64,000 nt of DNA from Rhizobiales bacterium PAR1 (GTDB taxonomy: Bacteria; Pseudomonadota; Alphaproteobacteria; Rhizobiales; Beijerinckiaceae): positions 105,540 through 169,539 of the forward strand of contig NKIW01000009.1 of NCBI GenBank assembly GCA_002256205.1, in the 5' to 3' direction. Below, piece after piece: positions 8,209 through 16,887 of the stretch (the first letter of the stretch is position 1; every line of letters begins with the position of its first letter). The notes below the pieces were generated by a model that saw nothing but the letters and a program-made list of their open reading frames with translations, did no database searches and was not told where the DNA came from. Both the position numbers and the translations under genes were made by a program.

Positions 8209-9865
8209 CGGCCGCCTCCTGTAAAAAGGCAGCCTTAAACGGCGCGAGACCAAGGCGGCGCACCGCTTCAATGAAGGTTTCGCCGTCCTTGCGGTGCGCG
8301 AGATAGACGCCTACGAGACGCTCGATCGCCGCGGGCACTTCTTCGGCGACAATGCCGGGGCCGAGGATTTCACCAATCGCGGCGTTCTCGGTCGCATCAC
8401 CGCCGAGGGTGATCTGGTAGCTTTCCTCGCCGCGCTTCTCGAGGCCGAGAATCCCGATATGGCCGACATGGTGATGGCCGCAGGCGTTGATGCAGCCCGA
8501 AATCTTGACGTTCAGCGGGCCGATATCGCGCTGGCGCGAAAGGTCCGCGAAGCGTTTTTGCAGGCTCTGCGCGATGGGGATCGAGCGCGCCGTAGCGAGC
8601 GCGCAATAATCAAGGCCGGGGCAGGAAATGATATCGGTGATCAGCCCGACATTGGCTTCTGCGAGCCCCGCCTCCCCCAACGCCTGCCAGAGCGCGAAGA
8701 TGTCCGCCTGTTTTACATGCGGCAGCACCAGATTCTGGTGATGGGTGACGCGGATTTCCGCATGCGAATAGCGCTCCGCGAGATCCGCGACGACGCGCAT
8801 CTGCTCGGAGGTTGCATCGCCCGGCGCCTTGCCGATGGGCTTGAGCGAAATCGTCAGCGCGGTGTAACCCGGCGCACGATGCGGAAACGTATTGCTCTCG
8901 ACCCAGGCGGCAAAGGCCGGGTTGGCGCGCTTGGCCGCTTCAAACGCCGGAATGATCGCCGGGAGCTTTTCATACGCCGGCGGCGCGAAATAGGCCGTGA
9001 TGCGGGCCAATTCTTCGGTATCCGCTGGAATGGATGGGCCGTCGAGCATGGCAAATTCCGCCTCGACACGGGCGCGGAATTCCTCGATCCCAATCTCGTG
9101 CACGAGGATTTTGACTCGCGCCTTGTACTTGTTGTCGCGCCGTCCCTCGAGGTTGTAGACGCGCATCAGCGCTTCGAGATAGGTCAGCAACTGGTCCTTC
9201 GGCACGAACTCGCGCACGACCTTGCCGATCATCGGTGTGCGACCAAGGCCGCCGCCGACCATCAGCTCGTAGCCGATCTCGCCAGCGGCATTCATCACCA
9301 CCCGCAAGCCGATATCGTGTGCAAGGATGGCGGCGCGATCATGCTGGGCGCCCGTCACCGCGATCTTGAACTTGCGCGGGAGGTAGTCGAACTCCGGGTG
9401 CAGGCTCGACCACTGCCGGATCAACTCTGCCACCGGGCGCGGATCTTCGACCTCGTCCGCCGCAACTCCGGCGAACTGATCCGCCGTAACATTGCGGATG
9501 CAATTGCCGGAGGTCTGGATGCAATGCATCTCGACATCCGCGAGGAGATCGAGAATCTCCGGCACATCCCTAAGCTTCGGCCAGTTGAACTGGAGGTTCT
9601 GCCGGGTTGTGAAATGACCGTAGCCGCGATCGTATTTCTCGCCGATCAGCGCGAGCTGGCGCAACTGGCGCGAGGAAAGCGTGCCATAAGGCACCGCGAT
9701 GCGCAGCATATAGGCGTGAAGCTGGAGATAGACGCCGTTTTTCAACCGAAGTGGCTTGAACTCGTCGTCCGTCAGCGCGCCAGAAAGGCGGCGCTCAACC
9801 TGTGTGCGGAACTGCGCCACGCGGTCGCGGACAAAGGCTTCATCGAATTCGTCATAGCGATACAT
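8198..9865 (-). CDS. cysI: Sulfite (nitrite/sulfite) reductase hemoprotein
   Basis: This 555-residue siroheme/[4Fe-4S] enzyme carries out the six-electron reduction of sulfite to sulfide. The N-terminal ferredoxin-like half has TTRQNLQFNW and TSGNCIRNVTAD. The cluster ligands are CPGLDYC (about 416-422) and GCINACGHHHVG (about 455-460). No flavoprotein subunit (CysJ) is encoded nearby, while a [2Fe-2S] ferredoxin is two genes upstream, so electrons probably come from ferredoxin (inference). Nitrite reductase is an alternative for this superfamily, but the surroundings argue for sulfite. Confidence 0.95.
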   Translation of the reverse strand: MYRYDEFDEAFVRDRVAQFRTQVERRLSGALTDDEFKPLRLKNGVYLQLHAYMLRIAVPYGTLSSRQLRQLALIGEKYDRGYGHFTTRQNLQFNWPKLRDVPEILDLLADVEMHCIQTSGNCIRNVTADQFAGVAADEVEDPRPVAELIRQWSSLHPEFDYLPRKFKIAVTGAQHDRAAILAHDIGLRVVMNAAGEIGYELMVGGGLGRTPMIGKVVREFVPKDQLLTYLEALMRVYNLEGRRDNKYKARVKILVHEIGIEEFRARVEAEFAMLDGPSIPADTEELARITAYFAPPAYEKLPAIIPAFEAAKRANPAFAAWVESNTFPHRAPGYTALTISLKPIGKAPGDATSEQMRVVADLAERYSHAEIRVTHHQNLVLPHVKQADIFALWQALGEAGLAEANVGLITDIISCPGLDYCALATARSIPIAQSLQKRFADLSRQRDIGPLNVKISGCINACGHHHVGHIGILGLEKRGEESYQITLGGDATENAAIGEILGPGIVAEEVPAAIERLVGVYLAHRKDGETFIEAVRRLGLAPFKAAFLQEAADAA

Positions 9866-9874
9866 CGTGGTTCC

Positions 9875-10195
9875 TCAGACGAATTCTGCTTGCTTGCCGA
9901 GATCAGGCCGGTTTGACGGCCCCCGGACCTTGAAGCGTTCGCGGAAATGATTCGGCACCGGCAGGCCATGGGAGTCGCGGGTGATATCGACGAGGTAGGC
10001 GTCGACGACTTCCTGCCGCTTGAAGGCAGCCACGCCCTCGGCTTCCAGCGCCTCAGCGGTTGCCCGATCTTCCGCCACCAGCGCTTCACGCGGATCGCGC
10101 GACCAGCCGTTCGGCGTGAAGAACACGACATCACCGTCGAGCAGGTGATTGGCGAGCAGGATCGCCGGCAGCGGCGTCTGCTTGGGCGCGGACAT
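9875..10195 (-). CDS. DUF2849 domain protein
   Basis: This is a 106-residue protein of the DUF2849 family, often found just before cysI in alphaproteobacteria. It reads PAILLANHLLDGDVVFF and then GWSRDPREALVAED, with a C-terminal RERFKVRGPSNRPD. There is no signal peptide, membrane helix or known catalytic motif, and the function is unknown. I chose the ATG at 10195, which shares one base with the ferredoxin stop (TGATG). A GTG directly before it would add one residue. Confidence 0.88.
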   Translation of the reverse strand: MSAPKQTPLPAILLANHLLDGDVVFFTPNGWSRDPREALVAEDRATAEALEAEGVAAFKRQEVVDAYLVDITRDSHGLPVPNHFRERFKVRGPSNRPDLGKQAEFV

Positions 10196-10521
10196 CACGC
10201 AGCCTCCGCGATACGCACGGTGAGGCCGTCGAGCTCGTCCGACCAGATGATCTGGCAGGCGAGCCGCGAGGTCGGTTCGATCACCGGGAGTTCATCGAGC
10301 ATTTCGAGTTCATCTGTGCGCGGCTCGGGCAGTTTTTCGACCCATTCCGGCGCGACGATCACATGACAGGAAGCGCAGAGGCAGGCGCCGCCGCAGCTCC
10401 CCTCGACACCCATTTTCTGGTCGCGCAGCAACTCCATCACGCGCCACCCCTCGACCGTTTCGAGGGTGTGGCGGCTACCATCGCGGTCAACCACGTTGAG
10501 AAAGGCCATCGCTTCGCTCAT
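10195..10521 (-). CDS. [2Fe-2S] ferredoxin, probable electron donor to sulfite reductase
   Basis: This is a plant/adrenodoxin-type ferredoxin of 108 residues. The cluster-binding pattern is GSCGGACLCASC with the fourth ligand in RLACQI, as in 2Fe-2S ferredoxins with C-X5-C-X2-C spacing. It is the first gene of the sulfite-reducing operon, so it probably feeds CysI. Two starts are possible: ATG 10521 (MSEAMAFL) directly beside the palindrome, or ATG 10509 (MAFL), nearer the usual start of this family. Neither has a strong ribosome-binding site. The in-frame reading further upstream runs through the promoter and is rejected. Confidence 0.9.
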   Translation of the reverse strand: MSEAMAFLNVVDRDGSRHTLETVEGWRVMELLRDQKMGVEGSCGGACLCASCHVIVAPEWVEKLPEPRTDELEMLDELPVIEPTSRLACQIIWSDELDGLTVRIAEAA

Positions 10522-10543
10522 TTCGTTCTTAAAACAGAACGAA
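10522..10543. promoter_or_regulatory. Palindromic operator candidate at the head of the cysI operon
   Basis: A perfect 8-bp inverted repeat, TTCGTTCT and AGAACGAA, is separated by six bases (taaaac). It starts right after the -10 element of the predicted promoter and ends one base before the first possible start codon, which is where a repressor would block transcription. The same core, GTTC-N8-GAAC, occurs upstream of the sulfate-binding protein gene. Confidence 0.7.
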
Positions 10544-10572
10544 ATAATATTTAAAACGAACAAATCTCTCAA
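10544..10572 (-). promoter_or_regulatory. Sigma-70-type promoter of the ferredoxin-cysI-cysG operon
   Basis: On the minus strand TTGAGA (10572-10567) and TATTAT (10549-10544) are separated by exactly 17 bases. Both boxes are close to consensus and the region is strikingly AT-rich for this genome. The start of transcription would fall near 10537, inside the palindrome. Confidence 0.7.
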
Positions 10573-10609
10573 CCAGGCTACGCAGCCGATCTTTTTCAAA
10601 GTTCAAGGG

Positions 10610-10643
10610 AAAAAGGAAAAACTGTTCTCCGGCGTACCGGAAA
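10610..10643 (-). terminator. Probable terminator of the LysE-family gene
   Basis: Reading the minus strand just after the stop codon, a stem TTCCGG / CCGG-a-GAA with a TACG loop is followed by ACAG and two T-runs. The stem is short and has a bulge, so strength is uncertain. Position directly behind the gene supports it. Confidence 0.45.
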
Positions 10644-10650
10644 TGCTCGT

Positions 10651-11220
10651 TCAGTGGCTGAAAGCCGCTGCCGCGACCGCCGCGCCGAACGCGCCCAGAA
10701 GGAGCGCGCAACCGCGCGTGATCGCCTTGTCCTGTCCGCCGGCGACAAGGCCGCGCCGAAAGGCGGCCCCTGCCCCGATCCAGCCCAAAGAGGTGCCGGC
10801 GATGCTCGCTGCGACGAGCGCGCTGGCGGCAGGAACGCCAGCCTCGACCAGTGAGGGCCAGAGCGCCAGCGCGATCACCAGCGCTTTGGGGTTGAGGAGC
10901 GTTGTTGCGAAAACCGCGCGTGACGTTACAGCCGCGGTCGTGGCGCCAAGCAGCGCGTCGCTATGCCAGAGCCGCCAAGCGACATGGAACAGCACCAGCG
11001 CGGCAAAAAGCCGGAGCGGCAGCACGAGTTGCGGATTCGCCTCGGCCAGCGGGCCAATCACGCCGACGCCCGCCGCAATGGCCAGGCCATAGCCCGCCAA
11101 GGCCGCGAAAACGAGCCGGAACGGCGGCATTGGTGCGGAGACGCCCGCCGCGAACAGCAGCGCGTTCGTCGGGCCAGGCGCGGCCAGCAGGAGCAGAAGC
11201 GAAAGGACCACCGTGATCAT
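10651..11220 (-). CDS. LysE/RhtB-family membrane exporter
   Basis: This 189-residue protein is almost entirely hydrophobic with five or six predicted membrane helices. It starts with the family pattern LLLLLAAPGPTNALLFA and has TTLLNPKALVIALALWP in the middle. LysE/RhtB proteins export amino acids and related compounds across the inner membrane. Lying between the sulfate importer and the sulfite-reduction operon, it may export cysteine or a sulfur metabolite, but that is inference from location. It is a little shorter than the usual 205 residues. A 72-bp gap separates it from cysA, so it may share that transcript. Confidence 0.82.
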   Translation of the reverse strand: MITVVLSLLLLLAAPGPTNALLFAAGVSAPMPPFRLVFAALAGYGLAIAAGVGVIGPLAEANPQLVLPLRLFAALVLFHVAWRLWHSDALLGATTAAVTSRAVFATTLLNPKALVIALALWPSLVEAGVPAASALVAASIAGTSLGWIGAGAAFRRGLVAGGQDKAITRGCALLLGAFGAAVAAAAFSH

Positions 11221-11292
11221 GGATACCCTATGGCAGGCGCCACGCCCGAAAACCTTGAACTAAATCAAGCGGCATTCAGGGATTTGCTGAAC

Positions 11293-12360
11293 TCACGGGC
11301 TTGCCGCCTCCTCAATCGGGAAAAGCCGCATCGCAGTGGGAACGAGCCGGACGGTTTCACCCTGCGTGAGCGCCAGAGCACTAAGATCGCGCAGCGGAAG
11401 CTCGACCTCAAAGGCGCGACTATCCTGTACCGCTGAAAGCTCGATCCGTGCCAGCGCGCCAAGCGTAAGAATGCGCCGCACGGTCGCCGGTACGCCATGC
11501 CCCTCCCCGCGTTCGATATGGAGATCATGCGGGCGCACGAAGGCCGCCGCACGCTGTGGAACAGTTTCGCGCGTCGGCAGCGCCACCCGCGCGCCAAGGG
11601 TATCGAGATAACCGTCTTTCACCTCGCCGAAGAGCTGGTTCGACGAACCGAGGAAGCCATAGACGAAGGCGCTCGCGGGGGCGGTATAAACCTCCGTCGG
11701 CGAGCCGATCTGCTCGATGCGGCCTCGGTTCATCAGCACGACCTCATCGGCGAGTTCGAGTGCTTCTTCCTGATCGTGGGTGACGAAAATCGAAGTGACA
11801 TGGAGTTCGTCATGGAGTTGACGCAGCCAACTCCTGAGCTCCTTCCTCACCTTGGCATCGAGCGCGCCGAAGGGTTCGTCGAGCAACAACACCTGCGGCT
11901 CGACGGCGAGCGCGCGCGCCAGCGCGATGCGTTGACGCTGACCGCCGGAGAGCTGCAAGGGCGAGCGATCCGCCACCCAGGCGAGCTGCACGAGATCGAG
12001 CAGTTTCATCACCCGGCGGCGGATTTCCGCCTCGCCCGGTCGCTCCTTGCGCGGTTTGACGCGCAGGCCGAAAGCAACATTCTCGAAGACACTCATGTGG
12101 CGAAAGAGCGCGTAATGCTGGAACACGAAGCCGACTTGCCGCTCCCGGACATGGCGTTCCGTGGCGTCCTCTTCATCGAAGAGCACGCGGCCATGATCCG
12201 CGGTTTCCAGCCCGGCAATGATGCGCAGAAGCGTTGTCTTGCCGCAGCCGGAGGGACCGAGGAGCGCGACAAGTTTGCCCTTGTCGAAATCCAGCGTGAC
12301 ATCGCTCAGCGCGGCGAATTGCCCGAAATGCTTGGTGATGCCCTCGACGCGAATGCTCAT
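11293..12360 (-). CDS. cysA: Sulfate/thiosulfate ABC transporter ATP-binding protein
   Basis: This is the 355-residue ATPase of the CysTWA sulfate importer. It has Walker [10 protein letters not shown] (about 37-45), the signature LSGGQRQR (about 137), Walker [13 protein letters not shown] and a C-terminal regulatory TOBE-type domain ([14 protein letters not shown], about 240 onward). The start [12 protein letters not shown] at 12360 overlaps the cysW stop by 4 bases. A longer reading into cysW is rejected. It powers import of sulfate bound by the periplasmic protein encoded three genes upstream. Confidence 0.96.
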   Translation of the reverse strand: MSIRVEGITKHFGQFAALSDVTLDFDKGKLVALLGPSGCGKTTLLRIIAGLETADHGRVLFDEEDATERHVRERQVGFVFQHYALFRHMSVFENVAFGLRVKPRKERPGEAEIRRRVMKLLDLVQLAWVADRSPLQLSGGQRQRIALARALAVEPQVLLLDEPFGALDAKVRKELRSWLRQLHDELHVTSIFVTHDQEEALELADEVVLMNRGRIEQIGSPTEVYTAPASAFVYGFLGSSNQLFGEVKDGYLDTLGARVALPTRETVPQRAAAFVRPHDLHIERGEGHGVPATVRRILTLGALARIELSAVQDSRAFEVELPLRDLSALALTQGETVRLVPTAMRLFPIEEAASP

Positions 12361-13244
12361 CGCCCACCCTCCCGCGTGGATGTCCGGCTTGCCAGCCCTT
12401 CGACGAGGCTCTTCACCGCAATGGTGACGAGCGCCAGAAGCGCCAGCAACGAGGCGACGGCAAAGGCCGCCGCGAACTGGTATTCGTTGTACAAAATCTC
12501 GACATGTAGCGGCATGGTGTTGGTTTGCCCCCGGATGTGGCCAGAAACGACCGAAACCGCGCCAAATTCGCCCATCGCTCGGGCATTGCAGAGGATCACC
12601 CCGTAGAGCAGTCCCCATTTGATGTTCGGCAGCGTGACGCGCCAGAAGGTCTGCCAGCCCGATGCGCCGAGCACGATGGCGGCTTCCTCCTCGTCCGAAC
12701 CTTGCGCTTCCATCAGCGGGATGAGTTCACGCGCGACAAACGGGAATGTCACGAAGACCGTCGCGAGCACGATGCCCGGCACGGCAAAAATCACCTTGAT
12801 ATCGTGGTCAGAGAGCCACGAGCCGAACCAGCCCTGGGCGCCGAACACCAGCACGTAAATGAGCCCCGCAATCACCGGCGACACCGAGAACGGCAGGTCT
12901 ATCAGCGTGGTCAGGAAGGCCTTTCCGGGAAAATTATATTTCGCGATCGCCCAGGCGGCGGAGACCCCGAACACGAGGTTCATCGGCACGGCAATCGCCG
13001 CCGCAATGAGCGTCAACCGGATCGCGGATTGTGCATCCGGGTCGACCAGCGCCGCCCAATAGGTCTCGAAGCCTTTGCGGAAAGCCTCGGCAAACACCAC
13101 GACCAGCGGCAGCAGCAGGAAAATCGCGAAAAAGCCGAGACCAAGCGTCAGGATCGTGGCGCGCATCCAGAAGGGGTCGCGCGTCGCAGAACGCGCCTGG
13201 AACGAACTTTCGCCCTTGTTCATACGAGAAACGGTGCCAGCCAT
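12357..13244 (-). CDS. cysW: Sulfate ABC transporter permease CysW
   Basis: This inner-membrane permease subunit has 295 residues and about six helices. The EAA loop for ATPase contact reads [27 protein letters not shown] (shown here only as its core [11 protein letters not shown]). The first 25 residues are polar and cytoplasmic. An internal ATG (MNKGESSF) could shorten it by seven residues, but the ATG at 13244 shares a base with the cysT stop (TGATG) and has a purine-rich site upstream. It forms the channel together with CysT. Confidence 0.94.
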   Translation of the reverse strand: MAGTVSRMNKGESSFQARSATRDPFWMRATILTLGLGFFAIFLLLPLVVVFAEAFRKGFETYWAALVDPDAQSAIRLTLIAAAIAVPMNLVFGVSAAWAIAKYNFPGKAFLTTLIDLPFSVSPVIAGLIYVLVFGAQGWFGSWLSDHDIKVIFAVPGIVLATVFVTFPFVARELIPLMEAQGSDEEEAAIVLGASGWQTFWRVTLPNIKWGLLYGVILCNARAMGEFGAVSVVSGHIRGQTNTMPLHVEILYNEYQFAAAFAVASLLALLALVTIAVKSLVEGLASRTSTREGGR

Positions 13245-14083
13245 CAGCTTTCCTTGCCTCCGGAACGCGCGACCCAGGCCTGTAAAAGGTTGATCACAAG
13301 CAACAACACGAACGAGACAACCAGCATCACACTCGCGATGGCGGTCGCGCCGGCGTAATCATATTGCTCGAGCTTGGTGATGATGATCAGCGGCGTGATT
13401 TCCGAGATCAGCGGCATGTTGCCCGCGATAAAGATCACCGAGCCGTATTCGCCCACAGCGCGCGCAAAGGCGAGCGCGAAGCCGGTCAGCAGCGCCGGAA
13501 ACAGCGCCGGAATCACCACGCGGCGCAGGGTTTCCCAGCGGCTCGCGCCGAGGGAGGCTGCGGCCTCCTCGTATTCGGTATCGAGGTCTTCAAGGATGGG
13601 TTGCACGGTCCTGACCACGAACGGCAGCCCAATGAAGATCAGCGCCACCAGCACGCCAACCGGCGTAAAGGCGATCTTGATGCCGAGAGGCTCCAGAAAC
13701 TGCCCGAGCCAGCCGTTCTTGGCGTAAATCGCGGTCAGCGAAATGCCTGCCACGGCGGTCGGCAGCGCGAAGGGCAGATCAATCAGCGCATCGACGATTT
13801 TCCGCCCCGGAAAGGAATAGCGTACAAGCGCCCAGGCCAGCATCAGGCCGAAAACGGCATTGATCGCCGCCGCGAGCAACGAGGCGCCGAAAGTCAGTCT
13901 GTAAGAGGCCATGGCGCGCGGCGCGGTGATCTGCGCCCAGAACTGATCAGCGGTCAGCACCGAGGTCTTCAGAAACACCGCCGTCAGCGGCACCAGCACG
14001 ATCAGCGAGAGATACGCAACGGTGAAGCCGAGCGTCAGTTTGAAGCCCGGCAGCACCTTGCGATTGGCATAGGCTCCCGCCAT
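13244..14083 (-). CDS. cysT: Sulfate ABC transporter permease CysT
   Basis: This second permease of the sulfate importer has 279 residues and about six membrane helices. The ATPase-contact loop contains [19 protein letters not shown]. The stretch [19 protein letters not shown] is typical of CysT (also called CysU). One-base TGATG overlaps at both ends link it to the binding-protein gene and to cysW. The order sbp-cysT-cysW-cysA is the normal one for this transporter. Confidence 0.94.
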   Translation of the reverse strand: MAGAYANRKVLPGFKLTLGFTVAYLSLIVLVPLTAVFLKTSVLTADQFWAQITAPRAMASYRLTFGASLLAAAINAVFGLMLAWALVRYSFPGRKIVDALIDLPFALPTAVAGISLTAIYAKNGWLGQFLEPLGIKIAFTPVGVLVALIFIGLPFVVRTVQPILEDLDTEYEEAAASLGASRWETLRRVVIPALFPALLTGFALAFARAVGEYGSVIFIAGNMPLISEITPLIIITKLEQYDYAGATAIASVMLVVSFVLLLVINLLQAWVARSGGKES

Positions 14084-15138
14084 CAGCGCCTCGTCATGAT
14101 CTGGTCGTAGATCGTGCCGTCAGCGAAGTGCTCGCGCTGCACTTTCTCCCAGCCGCCGAGGGTATCCTCGACCTTGAAGCTCTGCACGGCCGGGAAGCGA
14201 TCACGGTACTTCGCAAGGATGGCTGGATCGGCGGGGCGGAAAGAGTGTTTGGCGATGATCTCCTGCGCCTCCGCCGAATAGAGGAAATCAAGATAGGCCT
14301 TCGCCGCCTCGCGCGAATGGCGTTTCGCTGTCACCGTCTCGACAATCGCGACCGGTGCCGTGGCATCCACAGAGAGTGACGGATAGACCACCTCGAACTT
14401 GCCCTCGCCGAATTCCTTGGCAAGCGCCGTCGCCTCGTTCTCGAAGGTAATCAGCACATCGCCGATCTCGCGCTGTGCGAAAGTCGTGGTCGCGCCGCGC
14501 CCGCCGCCATCGAGAACCGGCACATTGGCAAAAAGCGCTTTGACAAAATCCTTGGCGCCAGCTTCGGAACCCTTGGTCTTGAGCCCATAAGCCCATGCAG
14601 CGAGATAGGTATAGCGCCCGTTGCCGGAGGTCTTGGGGTTCGGCACGATCACCTGAAGCCCTTCCCGCACGAGATCACCCCAATCTTTCAACGCCTTCGG
14701 ATTGCCCTTGCGGACGATAAACACCGTCGTCGAAGTATAGGGCGCGGCTTCGAACGGGAAAGCCTTGCGCCAATCCTTCGCCACGAGACCACCGCGCTCG
14801 ACGAGAATATCGATATCCGCCGTTTGATTCATCGTGACGACATCGGCCTCCAGCCCGCCGATCACCGATAGCGCCTGACGGCTTGAGCCGCCATGGGACT
14901 GATTGACCGCGATTCCCTGCCCGGTTTTCGCCTTCCACTTGGCGATAAACACAGTGTTGATGTCCTTGTAGAGTTCGCGGCTGACATCATAGGAGACATT
15001 GAGCAGGCTTGCCGGGCTTTGGGCGAAGGCGACGATTCCGCCGATCAGCAAAAACGATGCGACCAGAACAGCACGGTGCAGCCAGCCTTCAATCCGGGCT
15101 GAGAAGCCAGCCTTCACAGGGAGATAAGAAGCGAACAT
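14083..15138 (-). CDS. Periplasmic sulfate-binding protein
   Basis: This 351-residue solute-binding protein captures sulfate (or thiosulfate) for CysTWA. An N-terminal signal with hydrophobic core (LVASFLLIGGIVAFAQ, about 29-44) is followed by LLNVSYDVSRELYKDIN, the family start. The ligand loop SHGGSSRQALSV and NPKTSGNGRY are typical of Sbp/CysP. The ATG at 15138 (MFASYLPVK) has GGAGG eight bases upstream. Longer frames to 15258 would cross the promoter and are rejected. It is sbp or cysP, and the two cannot be separated by eye. Confidence 0.94.
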   Translation of the reverse strand: MFASYLPVKAGFSARIEGWLHRAVLVASFLLIGGIVAFAQSPASLLNVSYDVSRELYKDINTVFIAKWKAKTGQGIAVNQSHGGSSRQALSVIGGLEADVVTMNQTADIDILVERGGLVAKDWRKAFPFEAAPYTSTTVFIVRKGNPKALKDWGDLVREGLQVIVPNPKTSGNGRYTYLAAWAYGLKTKGSEAGAKDFVKALFANVPVLDGGGRGATTTFAQREIGDVLITFENEATALAKEFGEGKFEVVYPSLSVDATAPVAIVETVTAKRHSREAAKAYLDFLYSAEAQEIIAKHSFRPADPAILAKYRDRFPAVQSFKVEDTLGGWEKVQREHFADGTIYDQIMTRR

Positions 15139-15177
15139 CGAAACCTCCAGCAGGAAGGGGCACCCTAGACGGCGCCC

Positions 15178-15199
15178 AACGTTCGGCGAAACGAACGAA
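15178..15199. promoter_or_regulatory. Second copy of the GTTC-N8-GAAC operator, upstream of the sulfate importer operon
   Basis: CGTTCG and CGAACG flank six bases (gcgaaa), so the core is GTTC (15181-15184), eight bases, GAAC (15193-15196). It shares CGTTC-N8-GAACGAA with the site at 10522-10543. It lies 40 bp before the start codon and just downstream of a possible -10 element (TATATC, 15218-15213 on the minus strand). Confidence 0.65.
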
Positions 15200-15415
15200 A
15201 CGTATGTCCTGCGATATAAGCGGGGAAACGCGAGAATGTCCGTTCTTTCTCGACGCAAAGGAGAGAAAGTCCGCCTATCCGGGCCTGTCAGGAGAATAAA
15301 TTTTCCTAGGCAGTCAAACGGGGATGCACAAAAAGTGATTCAGAGATTCTCTTGATCTCCGTGAATTCACTCAGATTTTCCGCCTTCAAACGACAATCTT
15401 CGTCTTGGATTGTGC

Positions 15416-16123
15416 CTAGTGCTGCTGTCCCAGATAAAGCGCGGCGGCGCGGTCATCCGCCAGGAGGGTTTCCGCCGAGCCGCTCATCGCGACGCGGCCA
15501 CCATCGAGGATCGCACCGCGATGCGCGATAGCCAGCGCCTGACGCGCGCGCTGCTCAATGAGGAGCACCGCCGCCCCCGTCGCCGCGAGGCTGGCGATGC
15601 GGGCGAAACTCTCCTCCACCAACGCAGGCGAGAGCGCCGCCGTGGGTTCATCCAGCACAACCACACGCGGACGGGTCATCAGCGCGCGGGCAAAGGCGAG
15701 CTGCTGCCGTTCCCCGCCCGAGAGCGAACCGGCGCGTGAGCGTCGCCGCGCGGCCAATGCCGGGAAGAGCACGAACATCTCCTCGATGCGCGCTTTCTGT
15801 CCCGTGACGCCCTCGACCACAGCGAGATTTTCGGTAATCGAGAGCGAGGGAAACACATTCGAAACCTGCGGCACATAGCCGATACCGGCGCGCGCGCGCG
15901 CTTCGACCGGGAGGCGCGTGATGTCATCGCCTGCGAGGCTCACGGTGCCGGAAAGACGCGGCAACAGGCCGAGAACGGCCTTGGCAAGCGTCGATTTCCC
16001 CGCACCATTGGTGCCGGCGACGACGAGGATTTCCGCCGGGGCGAGATCAAGATCGAGGCCGTTGAGGATATCGACCTCGGAATAACCGCCCCTGAGATTA
16101 CGGATCGAAAGAATGCTGCTCAT
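15416..16123 (-). CDS. livF: Branched-chain amino acid-type ABC transporter ATPase (LivF)
   Basis: This 235-residue ATPase is the LivF half of a HAAT-family importer. Walker A is GTNGAGKST (about 36-44), the signature is LSGGERQQLAF and Walker B is VVVLDEPTAALSP. Residues YVPQVSNVFPSLSI are typical of LivF. It overlaps livG by 4 bases and is the last gene of the TetR-amidohydrolase-liv operon. The actual substrate may not be a branched-chain amino acid: the linked amidohydrolase hints at an acylated or amide compound. Confidence 0.92.
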   Translation of the reverse strand: MSSILSIRNLRGGYSEVDILNGLDLDLAPAEILVVAGTNGAGKSTLAKAVLGLLPRLSGTVSLAGDDITRLPVEARARAGIGYVPQVSNVFPSLSITENLAVVEGVTGQKARIEEMFVLFPALAARRRSRAGSLSGGERQQLAFARALMTRPRVVVLDEPTAALSPALVEESFARIASLAATGAAVLLIEQRARQALAIAHRGAILDGGRVAMSGSAETLLADDRAAALYLGQQH

Positions 16124-16887
16124 GCGGCCTTCCCTCCCCCACCGAGGTAGGCTTCGCGCACGGCAGTGTCCGAAAGAACGGCGCTGGGTGTACCCGACGC
16201 GATGATCCGCCCGCGATCCATCACGTGCATAGCGGAAACCAGCCGTGAGAGTGCGCCGAGATCATGCTCGATGATCAAAAATCCGGTTCCGCGCGCGTTC
16301 AATTCGTGAATTCGAGCCGAAAGTTCCTCGATCAGCACTGGATTGACACCCGCGAAGGGTTCATCAAGCAGGATGAGCCGGGCGCCGGTCATCAGCGCAC
16401 GTCCCAATTCGAGAAGCTTCTTTTGCCCGCCGGAAAGGCCGCCGGCGGCGAGGTCCGCCACGCGCGTGAGACGAAGGAAATCGAGCGTCGCCGCAACCTT
16501 TTCCGCCACCGCCTTTTCCTCGGCGCGGACCTTGCCGGGGGTCAAAAACAGCCCCGCGAGGCTCTCGCCGGTCTGGTCCGGCGCGGCGGCGGCGAGGTTT
16601 TCGCGCACGGAGAGATGGGTGTATTCGCGCGGCACTTGAAAGGTTCGCACCATCCCGGCTCGCGCGCGGCGATAAGGCGGCAAGCCATCGAGCGCCACAC
16701 TGCCAAGACTGACATGTCCGGCATCCGCCTCGATAAAGCCGGTGATCAGCGAGAACAGCGTCGATTTTCCCGCGCCATTCGGGCCAATAATCCCGGTGAT
16801 GCCGGTTGTCGGCACGCTGATCATCACATCATCGACGACGCGGAGGCCGCCATAGGCCTTGGTGAGGTTGCTGATTTCGAGGCTCAT
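16120..16887 (-). CDS. livG: Branched-chain amino acid-type ABC transporter ATPase (LivG)
   Basis: This is the second ATPase (255 residues) of the HAAT importer. It has Walker A GPNGAGKST (about 36-44), the signature LSGGQKKLLELGRAL and Walker B LILLDEPFAGVNP. The sequence VRTFQVPREYTHLSV is the usual LivG Q-loop region, and the C-terminal IIEHDLGALSRL fits too. It overlaps livM and livF by 4 bases each. It pairs with LivF on the cytoplasmic side of the LivHM channel. Confidence 0.93.
   Translation of the reverse strand: MSLEISNLTKAYGGLRVVDDVMISVPTTGITGIIGPNGAGKSTLFSLITGFIEADAGHVSLGSVALDGLPPYRRARAGMVRTFQVPREYTHLSVRENLAAAAPDQTGESLAGLFLTPGKVRAEEKAVAEKVAATLDFLRLTRVADLAAGGLSGGQKKLLELGRALMTGARLILLDEPFAGVNPVLIEELSARIHELNARGTGFLIIEHDLGALSRLVSAMHVMDRGRIIASGTPSAVLSDTAVREAYLGGGGKAA

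Noticed and set aside
14083..15138. Phosphate- or molybdate-binding protein instead of sulfate
   Set aside because: The ligand loop, the CysT/CysW/CysA partners and the following sulfate-reduction operon all point to sulfate.
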